A DNA stretch of 14,408 bases from Eubacteriales bacterium (GCA_030528845.1 JAUMYC010000035.1:1-14408); one strand, 5' to 3'; positions 1 to 7,313 are shown, counted from the stretch's first letter. A program made the numbers and translations. Notes: generated by a model from the sequence alone, not told the origin.

Positions 1-200
1 GTGTCATGCACCACAAGGCCGGTCACACAGACCGCGGAGGTGGCGGTGAACAGCGCTTCCAGATAGGGCGTCGCCTCGCCCGCCCGAGAAGCGATGGGAA
101 GCGTGAGCAGCAGCGCTCCGCCAAAGATGACGCCGGCGAAGCCGAGGATGATGATCTGAAAGGACGTCAGCCGTTTTTTATGATGGAGCAATTCCGTCAT
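1..200 (-). CDS. ktrB: TrkH/KtrB-family potassium uptake channel subunit (N-terminal fragment, runs off the window)
   Basis: Sixty-six codons are visible; the rest lies beyond the left edge. After a short basic cytoplasmic start (HHKKRL, residues 6-11) comes a hydrophobic helix at about residues 14-38 ending LTLPIAS. It is followed by the first pore-loop signature of the Trk/Ktr/HKT superfamily, ALFTATSAVCVTGLVVHDT at residues 49-67; the glycine of VTGL is the first selectivity-filter glycine. These proteins are the membrane subunit of K+ (sometimes Na+-coupled) uptake systems and usually work with a cytoplasmic RCK subunit (KtrA or TrkA), not visible here. The start at 200 has GAGGA 8 nt upstream. 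An in-frame ATG at 215 would add MRKNA but would overlap that site. Family assignment is firm; the choice between KtrB and TrkH is less so. It appears unrelated to the sugar genes. Confidence 0.85.
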   Translation of the reverse strand, partial: MTELLHHKKRLTSFQIIILGFAGVIFGGALLLTLPIASRAGEATPYLEALFTATSAVCVTGLVVHD

Positions 201-295
201 TGCGTTCTTCCTCATCTTTCGTTGATCGCTTCTATTACATCACGTTCTCCTTTAAGGCGGTATAAGGGTATTCCGTTCGGCATAAAGATTGCATA

Positions 296-349
296 AAGAA
301 ACAGCCCGGAGGCCCTCTTTTGCTGCGGAGGGGCCGGGCTGTTCTTTTT
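296..349 (-). terminator. Rho-independent terminator after the mannosidase operon (bidirectional geometry)
   Basis: A strong inverted repeat (AACAGCCCGG-A-GGCCCTC paired with GAGGGGCC-GGGCTGTT, arms about 300-317 and 327-343) has one bulged base and a loop of about 10 nt. Read on the minus strand the stem is followed by TTTCTTTAT. Read on the plus strand it is followed by TTCTTTTTGTT. Both strands therefore have a U-rich tail. It lies between the stop of the GH38 gene (417) and the start of the potassium channel gene (200), so its useful role is to end the minus-strand epimerase/mannosidase transcript. Bases 350-416 show nothing else. Confidence 0.8.
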
Positions 350-416
350 GTTCGTAATGTCGTTTTCAAAGGAAGCCGAAGAAAGGGCAAATGGATGCGG
401 CTTTGCCTATGTTACG

Positions 417-3101
417 TTATTCCAGAATGAGCGTGATCGCTTTATACGGGCCCGCGTGCAGCTGCACCGTGCCGTTTTCGATCGGCAGCGCCTCGCCTTT
501 TTCTTCGGCCATGTTCGCGCAATATGCCGCTGTAAAGCCGTTGAGGGCGAGGGCAAACTGCGTGTCCTCTCCCCTGTCCTCATACAGGCGCAGCACATAG
601 CCCTCGTCGTTTTCCGCCCTCTTGAACGCCGAAAAGCGGATGTTCTCCGGCTGCCAAGCGTACAGCGGGGCCTTCTGCGCCTGCTGCGGCTGCCGGTCTA
701 TGGTGCGCACGGCGTGCGAGACCGGCGGATAGAGGAAGGCGTCCGCAAGCGGCACAAAGGGCAGCCTGCTGCCCTCGCTCGGACTGAAGGGGATGAAGCT
801 CCATTCGATGGTATGCTCGCCGAGGCACTGCGCGCCGGGCACCGGCACCGCCATGCTCGCGCCGCGCTTTCTCTGCGGCATGTTGATGCGGCCCATGAGC
901 TCAAAGCCGCGCAGCAGCGTGAAGGCGAGTGAGGTCTCGTTGGAAAGGGGCTCGACGCAGGCCTCGTAATCGTACACGCCCTTGAGCGCCACGGCAAGCC
1001 CGTTTTCGCCGTCGGCCAGCGCGGCCCATTCCCGCATGGGGAGCAGCTGCGTGGGCGGCTGGAACCAGGTCTCGATCTGCTTTGCGCGCTCGACAGGGCG
1101 CTCCAGCACGGCCAGCTGGCCCTGCGAGAGCACGCTCTTTGTGATCAGATTGCCCGGCGCGTGCAGGCGGATGCGATGGTCCTTGGCGGTGTTCACGACG
1201 GTCATCTTCACGTCCACGCGCGGAAGGCCTCTGTACAGCGCCACGTGGAATTTGACCGGCATGTCCACATGTACCTTGCTGCGCTCGTCCGCGATGAGCT
1301 TCTCCGGCACGGACAGGACGCCCTGCATTTCGATCACGGCGCGCACGCTGCCCTGCTCGACGAGCCGGGATGTGAATGCGCACTGGCTGGAGAGCACGAC
1401 CTCGCCGGGGATCCACGAGGGAGAATAGTCCCAATCGTCGCCCGCGTCCAGATCTTCCACGATCAGGTTTTGCCCGAAGTAGGTCTTGCCGGTGCGCTTG
1501 TCGGTGATGTCGAGCAGCGCGCCGCGCACATCCACGCGCAGGAACTCGTTTTCCAGCATATTGTCGCTCGCGCAGACCTTCTCCTGCGGCACAGCCCCGG
1601 AGACCGCCCGATACTGCTCCACCTTGCCCATTTCCGGCTGCGCCATGAAGAGCACCTTGCGCATCTGCGGGCCGTGATACATATCGTTGCGCACCTGACC
1701 GCGCCCGTTGCGTTCCACCGGTTCGCGCTCGAGCACCTGCGTAGGCAGGACATTGCCCTGTGCGTCCCGGATGACGGTGGGCTCGTCGGCGATATTGAGC
1801 CAGACCTCGACCGGCTGCGCAGCATCCGCCTTCGCACCGGCCCAGACCGCGACCGGCCTGCCTTCGCCCTTTTCCTGCGCGGCGAGATAGGCCAGCGATT
1901 CGTGGATCACGCCGGAGGCGTTCTGCCGCGCGGCCATAAAGCGGGCCTCCATCTCGGTATGCACTTCGTCGGTAGAGGAGCCGTGGATGGAATCGTGCGC
2001 GGAATTGATGAGCAGATTGCGCCACGCCTCCGCGAGATAGGCAGGCCGCGCCTTAAAGCCGTTTTTGACGGCGAGCGCCTGCAGCGGCTCGGCGTAGCGC
2101 TCCAGCAGCGCTTCGCAGCCGAAGTTCATGCGTTTAAGATAGGAACGGGTGGAGAGCGCGCCGAGCAGGATGTGCTGCCAGCGCGAGCCGATCAGTTCCA
2201 TATCGTAGGCAGTCATGCCTGCGTTTTCCGCCGCGAGCCCCGCGCGCATGGCCTCGATATATTCCTCGGCGGTGCCGGAGACGAATTCGATCTCCTCCGC
2301 CAGCTCGTTTGCGATGCGCAGCGCGTCGTTCAGGCCGATCTGCGGGGGCATATGGTCTCCGCCGGCGACGAGCGGCACGACTTTGCTCGGATAGCGCCCG
2401 GCTCTGCGGCGCACGTTTTCGATCATGCTTTTGGCTACACGATCCGGGTCGTCCAGCAGCGAAAGCTCGACATGATGCTCGAAGGAGAGATACTCCGGAT
2501 AATACGGCACCTCGCGCGGCTGGTGGGTCTCGGCGCGGTCGGATTTGAGATCGAACGCGCCGCCGTAGCCTTCGCGGAAATGGCTGGTGAGGATGGTCGA
2601 GCCGTCGACGCCTCGGTATTCAAATTCGTCCGGATGCCCGCCTTCGATCTCGGGCATGCCGCGCATGAACAGGAGGCTGTCCAGCCCGAAGTTGTTCAGG
2701 ATCTGCGGCAGCTGCACCGGATGGCCGAAATTGTCCGGCAGATAGCCCGCCATCATGCGCCTGCCGAAATGCTCGGCTCCCCTTTTGCCCCAGAGGCAGT
2801 TGCGGATCATATTCTCCGCGCTGGGCAGCCATTCGTCAAACTGGGTATAAAACGGGCCGACGGCGAGCCTTCCCTCGGCGATGAGTCGGCGCATCTCCTC
2901 TTCCGTCTCGGGCGCGACCTCCAGATATTCCTCCAGCGGGTAGACCTGCCCGTCGAGCGTATAGGCCGGGAAATCGCCCTTTGCGGCGGCGCGCAGCCTG
3001 TCCAGCGTTTCGACCGTCCAGAAGCGATAGGAACGCAGGGGCTGATACCATTCGATATCCAGATGCCCCGCCATGATCAGAAAGCCCTTGATCGTTTTCA
3101 T
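417..3101 (-). CDS. Glycoside hydrolase family 38 alpha-mannosidase (MngB-like)
   Basis: This 894-residue protein hydrolyses terminal alpha-mannosidic bonds by a retaining, metal-dependent mechanism. The N-terminal catalytic domain opens with AGHLDIEWYQ, whose His13 and Asp15 are the expected zinc ligands. AGYLPDNFGHPVQLPQIL follows, with Asp123 as nucleophile and ligand. GGDHMPP at 247-253 may supply the acid/base region. NSAHDSIHG near 366-374 supplies the fourth ligand, His369. A helical middle domain and a long beta-rich C-terminal half follow, and the length fits bacterial GH38. DNFGH and the short N-terminus resemble the E. coli MngB branch, but substrate cannot be read from sequence. 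There is no signal peptide, so it acts in the cytoplasm on imported or phosphorylated mannosides. It starts four bases inside the upstream epimerase gene (ATGA), with GAGGAGG 7 nt upstream, so the two are probably translationally coupled. Confidence 0.93.
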   Translation of the reverse strand: MKTIKGFLIMAGHLDIEWYQPLRSYRFWTVETLDRLRAAAKGDFPAYTLDGQVYPLEEYLEVAPETEEEMRRLIAEGRLAVGPFYTQFDEWLPSAENMIRNCLWGKRGAEHFGRRMMAGYLPDNFGHPVQLPQILNNFGLDSLLFMRGMPEIEGGHPDEFEYRGVDGSTILTSHFREGYGGAFDLKSDRAETHQPREVPYYPEYLSFEHHVELSLLDDPDRVAKSMIENVRRRAGRYPSKVVPLVAGGDHMPPQIGLNDALRIANELAEEIEFVSGTAEEYIEAMRAGLAAENAGMTAYDMELIGSRWQHILLGALSTRSYLKRMNFGCEALLERYAEPLQALAVKNGFKARPAYLAEAWRNLLINSAHDSIHGSSTDEVHTEMEARFMAARQNASGVIHESLAYLAAQEKGEGRPVAVWAGAKADAAQPVEVWLNIADEPTVIRDAQGNVLPTQVLEREPVERNGRGQVRNDMYHGPQMRKVLFMAQPEMGKVEQYRAVSGAVPQEKVCASDNMLENEFLRVDVRGALLDITDKRTGKTYFGQNLIVEDLDAGDDWDYSPSWIPGEVVLSSQCAFTSRLVEQGSVRAVIEMQGVLSVPEKLIADERSKVHVDMPVKFHVALYRGLPRVDVKMTVVNTAKDHRIRLHAPGNLITKSVLSQGQLAVLERPVERAKQIETWFQPPTQLLPMREWAALADGENGLAVALKGVYDYEACVEPLSNETSLAFTLLRGFELMGRINMPQRKRGASMAVPVPGAQCLGEHTIEWSFIPFSPSEGSRLPFVPLADAFLYPPVSHAVRTIDRQPQQAQKAPLYAWQPENIRFSAFKRAENDEGYVLRLYEDRGEDTQFALALNGFTAAYCANMAEEKGEALPIENGTVQLHAGPYKAITLILE

Positions 3102-4372
3102 TTTTCGGCCTCCTCAATTTTTGCAAAGTTCTCCAGACAGACCGCGAGCGCGCGGCCGGTGTGATAGATCCCCTTCCAGGGGTTTCCGAGGTTTGGCACG
3201 AGCGGCGTGCCGTCCGCAGAGAGCATCTGCCTGCTCTCGCCCAGCTCCATGTTCATGAATTTATCGCGCACGAACCCCCACACGTTCAGGAAGGCTTCGG
3301 CGAGCCGTTCTTCGCCGAACATGCGCCAGCCGTTCAAAAGGCCGGTCATCGCCTCGAAGTTCTGCCACCATTCCTTATCCAGCACGAGCGCCTCTTCGCA
3401 GCCCACGCCGTCGCGATAGACGCCGCCGCGCTGCCAGTCCACGCCGTGCTTCATGGCGTGCTGCAGAATGCGCGCGAACAGAGCGTCATACTGCGCGCGC
3501 TCGCAGCCGATCTTCTGCAGCGCGAGGTCTGCCAGCCACGTCAGCTCGATATTATGGCCGTAGGAGGTCGTGTCGGCAGGCTCGGCCACGGTCTCGTTCG
3601 CTTCGCGCTCGGCGTTCCATGTGCGCTTGATGGCGATGGCCGGGATGCGCCTGAAATCGATCGTGAATTGGTTGTAGCCGTAGCCGTGCTCTTTGTCCAC
3701 CATATGATCGATGATCACGTCGAGCACCTCATGCAGCTTGCGGCGGTGGATCTCCTTCCCGGAGGCCTGATAGAGCGTGGTGAAGGCTTCGAGAAGATGC
3801 ATGTGGATGTCCAGCGACTTGCGGTCTCCGGCATATTCCCCCGCCGGAGAGAGGCTCCAGTCGCGCTCGACATTTTCAAAATAGCCGCCAAAGCGCGTGT
3901 CCGCGCAGTATTTCTGCAGGCAGTCGAACACGCTCTCGGCCAGCGCGAGCGCTTCCTCGTTTTGATAACTGATCGCATACTGCGCCAAGGCGTAAATGGC
4001 AAAGCCCTCGCCGTAGACGAGCTTGGCCGGATCGGCCACGGAGCCGTCGCGGTCGAGCATCCAGTAAACGCCGCCGTGCTCCGGGTCAAAGAAGTATTTT
4101 TTGAAAAACGCAAAGCCCTGATCGGCCGCCGCTTTCATCGCGGGCCTGTCCTCCGGCCGTGCAAAAGGAGCGAGATACGAAAAGCCCCAGAGCATGCGGC
4201 TCTGCGTGACCATGTATTTCACGCCGTTGCCGTCGAACCGCCCGTTTTCGTCGAACGAAGTGAGATAGCCGCCGTACTGCTCGTCCACCGAGCGCTCCAG
4301 CCAGAAGGGGATCACTTTTTCAGCCAGTGTTCTTTGTATTTCCTGTTTTGCGTTGAGCAGTTCCCGTTTCAT
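3098..4372 (-). CDS. AGE-family sugar 2-epimerase (cellobiose/mannose 2-epimerase type)
   Basis: This 424-residue cytoplasmic protein has the (alpha/alpha)6-barrel pattern of the N-acylglucosamine 2-epimerase superfamily, which interconverts C2 epimers of aldoses at a reducing end. The catalytic histidines are visible: SLDIHMHLLEA (His190/His192), TSYGHNIELTWL (His273) and KGIYHTGRAL (His404). DKEWWQNFEAM (332-342) is the conserved Trp-rich substrate loop. YGHNIE, rather than the NPGH typical of true GlcNAc 2-epimerases, places it with cellobiose 2-epimerases and the related D-mannose 2-epimerases. It is first in an operon with a GH38 mannosidase, so epimerising released mannose to glucose is the most economical reading (inference). 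The start was set at MKREL because it begins the family homology and lies downstream of a good promoter. The SD is weak (AAGGG 11 nt upstream). The reading frame stays open upstream to about 5503, but that part is antisense to other genes. Confidence 0.9.
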   Translation of the reverse strand: MKRELLNAKQEIQRTLAEKVIPFWLERSVDEQYGGYLTSFDENGRFDGNGVKYMVTQSRMLWGFSYLAPFARPEDRPAMKAAADQGFAFFKKYFFDPEHGGVYWMLDRDGSVADPAKLVYGEGFAIYALAQYAISYQNEEALALAESVFDCLQKYCADTRFGGYFENVERDWSLSPAGEYAGDRKSLDIHMHLLEAFTTLYQASGKEIHRRKLHEVLDVIIDHMVDKEHGYGYNQFTIDFRRIPAIAIKRTWNAEREANETVAEPADTTSYGHNIELTWLADLALQKIGCERAQYDALFARILQHAMKHGVDWQRGGVYRDGVGCEEALVLDKEWWQNFEAMTGLLNGWRMFGEERLAEAFLNVWGFVRDKFMNMELGESRQMLSADGTPLVPNLGNPWKGIYHTGRALAVCLENFAKIEEAEK

Positions 4373-4432
4373 TTGAACATGCGCCCTTTCAATTAGAGAA
4401 TAAAGGAGCAAAAGACGATGATTTCCCGCTCC

Positions 4433-4461
4433 AGTATACACGTTTCGGGGCGCTTTGTAAA
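4433..4461 (-). promoter_or_regulatory. Sigma-A promoter of the epimerase/mannosidase operon
   Basis: On the minus strand TTTACA (4461-4456) is followed after exactly 17 bases by TATACT (4438-4433). That is one mismatch from consensus in each box with ideal spacing. Transcription would start near 4426, giving a leader of about 54 nt before the epimerase start at 4372. The leader contains an imperfect inverted repeat just before the start codon (ATTGAAA then TTCAAAT) that may or may not matter. Confidence 0.8.
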
Positions 4462-4509
4462 CTTTGGGCGCTTCCCGTAACAAAACCTGCGGAAGATGCG
4501 CAAAAACCG

Positions 4510-4539
4510 TTGTCTTTTCCGGCGGAAGGGGGCTATAAT
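4510..4539 (+). promoter_or_regulatory. Sigma-A promoter of the hydrolase/dehydratase/SDR operon
   Basis: TTGTCT at 4510-4515 and a perfect TATAAT at 4534-4539 are separated by 18 bases. Transcription would start near 4546. It is arranged back-to-back with the minus-strand promoter: the two -35 boxes lie 48 bp apart (4462-4509). One regulator bound in between could control both operons. That spacer holds a loose dyad (GCGCTTCC at 4469-4476 and GGAAGATGCGC at 4491-4501) but nothing I can assign to a known regulator family. Confidence 0.78.
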
Positions 4540-4547
4540 GATCCTGT

Positions 4548-4573
4548 GCCGGGCGGCGCTCTCTGCGCCCGGC
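4548..4573 (+). promoter_or_regulatory. Hairpin in the 5' leader of the MBL-fold gene
   Basis: A perfect 8-bp GC-only stem (GCCGGGCG / CGCCCGGC) with a 10-nt loop begins within a few bases of the predicted transcription start and ends 11 nt before the AGGAGG site (4585-4590). It has no U-tract, so it is not a terminator. A 5'-terminal stem of this sort often protects a message from degradation; that role is inferred. Confidence 0.5.
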
Positions 4574-4597
4574 GAACGGCCGACAGGAGGAAACACT

Positions 4598-5278
4598 ATG
4601 AAGATCACTTGGCTCGGGCAGGCCGGTCTGCTCTTTGAGCGGGACGGCACGACCGTTATGATCGACCCCTATCTTTCCGATTCCGTTGCGAAAACCGACC
4701 CAACAAAGGCGCGGAGGGCGCCTGCCGAGCCCCGATTTTGGGAGATCACGCCCGATATCATGCTCTTCACTCACGACCATATCGACCATTACGACCCGGA
4801 GACCGCGCCGCATTTTCTGCGCCGCCGCAGCGGCATGACCGTGCTCTGCCCCTCTTCCGTCTGGAAAAAGGCGCGCGCGGAGGGCGGAGGGCACAATTAC
4901 GTCCAGTTCGACCGCATGACCGAATGGACGGAGCACGGCTTCCGTTTTCTGGCCGTGCGGGCCGTGCACAGCGACGAGCACGCCGTCGGCGTCGTGATCG
5001 AGGACCTGATCGAGCAGAAGGTCTATTATGTCGCGGGCGATACCCTCTACAGCCGTCTTGTGCTCGCCGATCTCCCCGCGAAGATCGACGCGGCCTTCCT
5101 GCCGATCAACGGCGTCGGCAACAATATGAACATGGACGACGCGGCGCGCTTTGCGAGGGAATGCGGCGCAAAGGCCGTGGTGCCCTTGCATTTTGGCCTG
5201 TTTGACGACATCGACCCGGCGAAGATGCCCTGCGAAAACAAGGTCATCCCGGAGATCTTCCGGGAGATCCCCCTCTGA
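4598..5278 (+). CDS. Metallo-beta-lactamase-fold hydrolase (UlaG-like lactonase candidate)
   Basis: This is a 226-residue cytoplasmic protein of the metallo-beta-lactamase superfamily, in the short UlaG-like group whose best known member hydrolyses L-ascorbate 6-phosphate lactone. It starts with the typical ITWLGQAGLLFE strand and the DPYLSD loop (23-28). The metal motif is FTHDHIDHYD, with His59, His61, Asp63 and His64. His124 (AVHS), Asp148 (AGDTLY) and His198 (PLHFG) complete a two-metal site, so it should be active. The start has AGGAGG 7 nt upstream; upstream in-frame codons would precede the promoter. It heads an operon with an acid-sugar dehydratase and an SDR dehydrogenase, where a lactonase would fit. 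Family alone does not fix substrate: amide, phosphodiester and lactone hydrolases all occur in this fold. Confidence 0.85.
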   Translation: MKITWLGQAGLLFERDGTTVMIDPYLSDSVAKTDPTKARRAPAEPRFWEITPDIMLFTHDHIDHYDPETAPHFLRRRSGMTVLCPSSVWKKARAEGGGHNYVQFDRMTEWTEHGFRFLAVRAVHSDEHAVGVVIEDLIEQKVYYVAGDTLYSRLVLADLPAKIDAAFLPINGVGNNMNMDDAARFARECGAKAVVPLHFGLFDDIDPAKMPCENKVIPEIFREIPL

Positions 5279-5315
5279 ACGGGCGCATCGGCCCATGGAC
5301 AAAGGAGCGAGCGAT

Positions 5316-6476
5316 ATGAAAGTAACAGACGTTAAGGTCTTTGCGGTGGACTGCTTCCGCACGAACTGGATGTTCGTGAAGGTATATACCGACGAGGGCA
5401 TCAACGGCGTGGGCGAGGCCACGTTGGAATACAAGGAAAAAGCGCTGACGGGCGCCGTGGAGCATATACGGGAATATCTCGTGGGCAAAAACCCGCTGAC
5501 CATCGAAAAGCATTTTCATGATATCTACCGCGACGCCTACTGGCGCGGCGGCGCCGTGCTGATGAGCGCGCTCTCGGCGGTGGAAATGGCGCTGTGGGAT
5601 ATTTTAGGCAAGTACCTCAATGCGCCCGTATATCAGCTGCTGGGCGGCAAGGTACACGACAAAGTGCGCATCTATGTCAACGGCTGGTTCTCCGGCGCGA
5701 AGACCCCGGAGCAGTTCGGCGAAAAGGCCAGGATCGCCGTCGAGCGCGGCGTGACCGCGATGAAATGGGATCCCTTCGGCAAATCCTATCTGGAGATCTC
5801 CAACGAAGATCTGGACACGGCGCTGCGCTGCGTCGCGGCCGTGCGCGAGGCCGTGGGCGGCAAGGTCGATCTGCTCATCGAAGGCCACGGCCGCTTCAAC
5901 GTGCCCACGGGCATCAAGATCGCAAAGGAGCTGGAGCAGTTCAAGCCCATGCTCTTTGAAGAGCCCGTGCCGCCGGACAATCTCGAGGCGCTCAAGGCCG
6001 TTCGGGACAAGTCTCCCGTCGCCATCTCCGCAGGCGAGCGGCTCTATACCCTTAAGGATTTCAAGGATCTGTTCGAGATGCGCGCGGCGGACTACATCCA
6101 GCCGGACGTCAGCCACGCGGGAGGGATCATGGAGCTGAAAAAGATCGCCGCCATGGCCGACACCTACTACATCCCCTTCGCTCCGCACAACCCCTCCGGG
6201 CCGGTCGCCAACGCCGCGACGCTGCAGCTGGCCGCCTGCTGCCCGAATTTCTCCATTCTGGAGATCATGTACAGCGACGTTACCTGGCGCAAGGATGTGA
6301 CGGACGAGCAACTGCACTGCGAAAACGGCTATCTCTCCATCCCCGACAGGCCGGGGCTCGGCATCGAGATCAACGAAGAGGAATGCCTCAAGCACCCCTA
6401 TTCCGTACACACGCTGCGCCACTACACCGGCGCGCTCACCGATATCCGCCCGCCCGAGACAGAGTTCTATTTCTGA
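5316..6476 (+). CDS. Enolase-superfamily acid-sugar dehydratase (DgoD-like, mandelate racemase subgroup)
   Basis: The 386-residue protein has the capping domain (to about 115) and barrel of the mandelate racemase/muconate lactonising family. It matches D-galactonate dehydratase closely, with a constant six-residue offset from E. coli DgoD at every catalytic position: Glu189 (DgoD Asp183), His191 (His185), Glu215 (Glu209, FEEPV), Glu241 (Glu235, GERLY) and His291 (His285, APHNP). PDVSHAGGI (263-271) and GLGIEINEE near the C-terminus are also shared. Such enzymes remove water from a sugar acid to give a 2-keto-3-deoxy acid, with Mg2+. The first metal ligand is Glu (IEGHGRF) rather than Asp, which hints at a subgroup other than true galactonate dehydratase. 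The ATG at 5316 was chosen because AAAGGAG (5301-5307) sits correctly before it; an in-frame ATG at 5295 would swallow that site. The gene begins 37 nt after the hydrolase. Confidence 0.88.
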   Translation: MKVTDVKVFAVDCFRTNWMFVKVYTDEGINGVGEATLEYKEKALTGAVEHIREYLVGKNPLTIEKHFHDIYRDAYWRGGAVLMSALSAVEMALWDILGKYLNAPVYQLLGGKVHDKVRIYVNGWFSGAKTPEQFGEKARIAVERGVTAMKWDPFGKSYLEISNEDLDTALRCVAAVREAVGGKVDLLIEGHGRFNVPTGIKIAKELEQFKPMLFEEPVPPDNLEALKAVRDKSPVAISAGERLYTLKDFKDLFEMRAADYIQPDVSHAGGIMELKKIAAMADTYYIPFAPHNPSGPVANAATLQLAACCPNFSILEIMYSDVTWRKDVTDEQLHCENGYLSIPDRPGLGIEINEEECLKHPYSVHTLRHYTGALTDIRPPETEFYF

Positions 6477-6495
6477 GTATATCAAGGAGAAGCAT

Positions 6496-7278
6496 ATGAA
6501 AACAGCATTGATCACCGGCGCGACCGTGAACACAGGCCTCGGCGTGGCGCAGAAATTTGCCGCGGAAGGCTGGAACGTGATCATCACCAGCCGCAGGAGC
6601 GAGGCGCTGCCCGGCGCGATCGAAAAGATCCGGAGCAAAAACGAAAACGTGCAGGTGCTCGGCTATGCGCTTGAGCTCGTTTCGGCCGACAACAGCGTTA
6701 ACGAGCGGGGCATCGGCGAAATGTTTGCGGACATAGACGCGCGCGGCCTGTCTGTCGACTGCCTCGTGCTCAACGCCGCCAACCTCGGCATCCGCCAGCA
6801 GATCTTCCAAAATCCCCTGTCGGACTTCATGAACGTGATCAACACGAACATCGTCGCCAACTACTGCCTCGTCGAGCACGCGGCAAGGCGCATGGCGGAG
6901 CGCCGCGACGGCTCCGTCGTGTTCATCAACTCCAACACGGCCTACCGCGCGATCCCGGACCGCATCGCCTATTCCGCCTCGAAATCCGGCCAGCTGGGCA
7001 TGATGCGCGCGCTGGCGCTGGATCTGGGCAAATACAACATCCGCGTGAACGCCGTTCTGCCCGGCATGATCAAGACCGACCGCTGGGAAAACAACTATAA
7101 CAACTGCCGCGAGGCGCTCTCCAACTACACGCCGCTCGGCGATATCGCAGAATTTTCCGACATTGCCGACGCCGTGTGGTACTTCGCCGCGCATGCCCGC
7201 AACACCACCGGCGCGGAGCTTACCGTGGACGGCGGCAACATGATCCAGCTCTATCCCATCGTGCCCGGGAACGACTGA
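6496..7278 (+). CDS. Short-chain dehydrogenase/reductase (SDR)
   Basis: This 260-residue protein is a classical-length NAD(P)-dependent SDR with a single Rossmann domain. The nucleotide loop is TGATVNTGLG (7-16), two residues longer than the usual TGxxxGxG. NAAN (93-96) and the INTN asparagines (116-118) follow. The catalytic Ser146 (INSNT), Tyr159 and Lys163 (YSASK) are all present. NIRVNAVLPGMIKTD (181-195) and the C-terminal TTGAELTVDGGNM are typical of sugar and polyol dehydrogenases and FabG-like proteins. TSRRS after the second strand could favour NADP, but this is weak. It starts 19 nt after the dehydratase with AAGGAGA in the gap, so the two are co-transcribed. It may oxidise a sugar to a lactone, or reduce a keto-sugar product; substrate is unknown. 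Confidence 0.9.
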   Translation: MKTALITGATVNTGLGVAQKFAAEGWNVIITSRRSEALPGAIEKIRSKNENVQVLGYALELVSADNSVNERGIGEMFADIDARGLSVDCLVLNAANLGIRQQIFQNPLSDFMNVINTNIVANYCLVEHAARRMAERRDGSVVFINSNTAYRAIPDRIAYSASKSGQLGMMRALALDLGKYNIRVNAVLPGMIKTDRWENNYNNCREALSNYTPLGDIAEFSDIADAVWYFAAHARNTTGAELTVDGGNMIQLYPIVPGND

Positions 7279-7313
7279 CCGGGCCGCAGCAGTGCAAATG
7301 GAGGAATAAACGA

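Noticed and set aside
200..300. A c-di-AMP (ydaO-type) riboswitch before the potassium channel gene.
   Set aside because: Only about 100 nt separate the terminator from the gene, too short for that riboswitch, and I could not see its conserved core.
1161..3164. A 667-residue plus-strand frame opposite the GH38 gene.
   Set aside because: It lies wholly antisense to a gene with intact catalytic motifs and has the His/Arg/Ala-rich make-up expected from reverse reading of GC-rich codons. It has no recognisable domain.
4462..4509. A catabolite-repression (cre) site in the divergent promoter spacer or before mglB.
   Set aside because: No sequence close to TGNAANCGNTNNCA was found by eye in either region.
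5295..5315. Upstream ATG at 5295 as the start of the dehydratase.
   Set aside because: It would place the only good ribosome site (AAAGGAG at 5301) inside the coding sequence and adds seven residues not matching the family N-terminus.
4373..5503. An 801-residue frame that would extend the epimerase far upstream on the minus strand.
   Set aside because: The added 377 residues cross both promoters and run antisense through the MBL-fold gene and the start of the dehydratase. They have Arg/His-rich shadow composition, and family homology begins at MKREL (4372).
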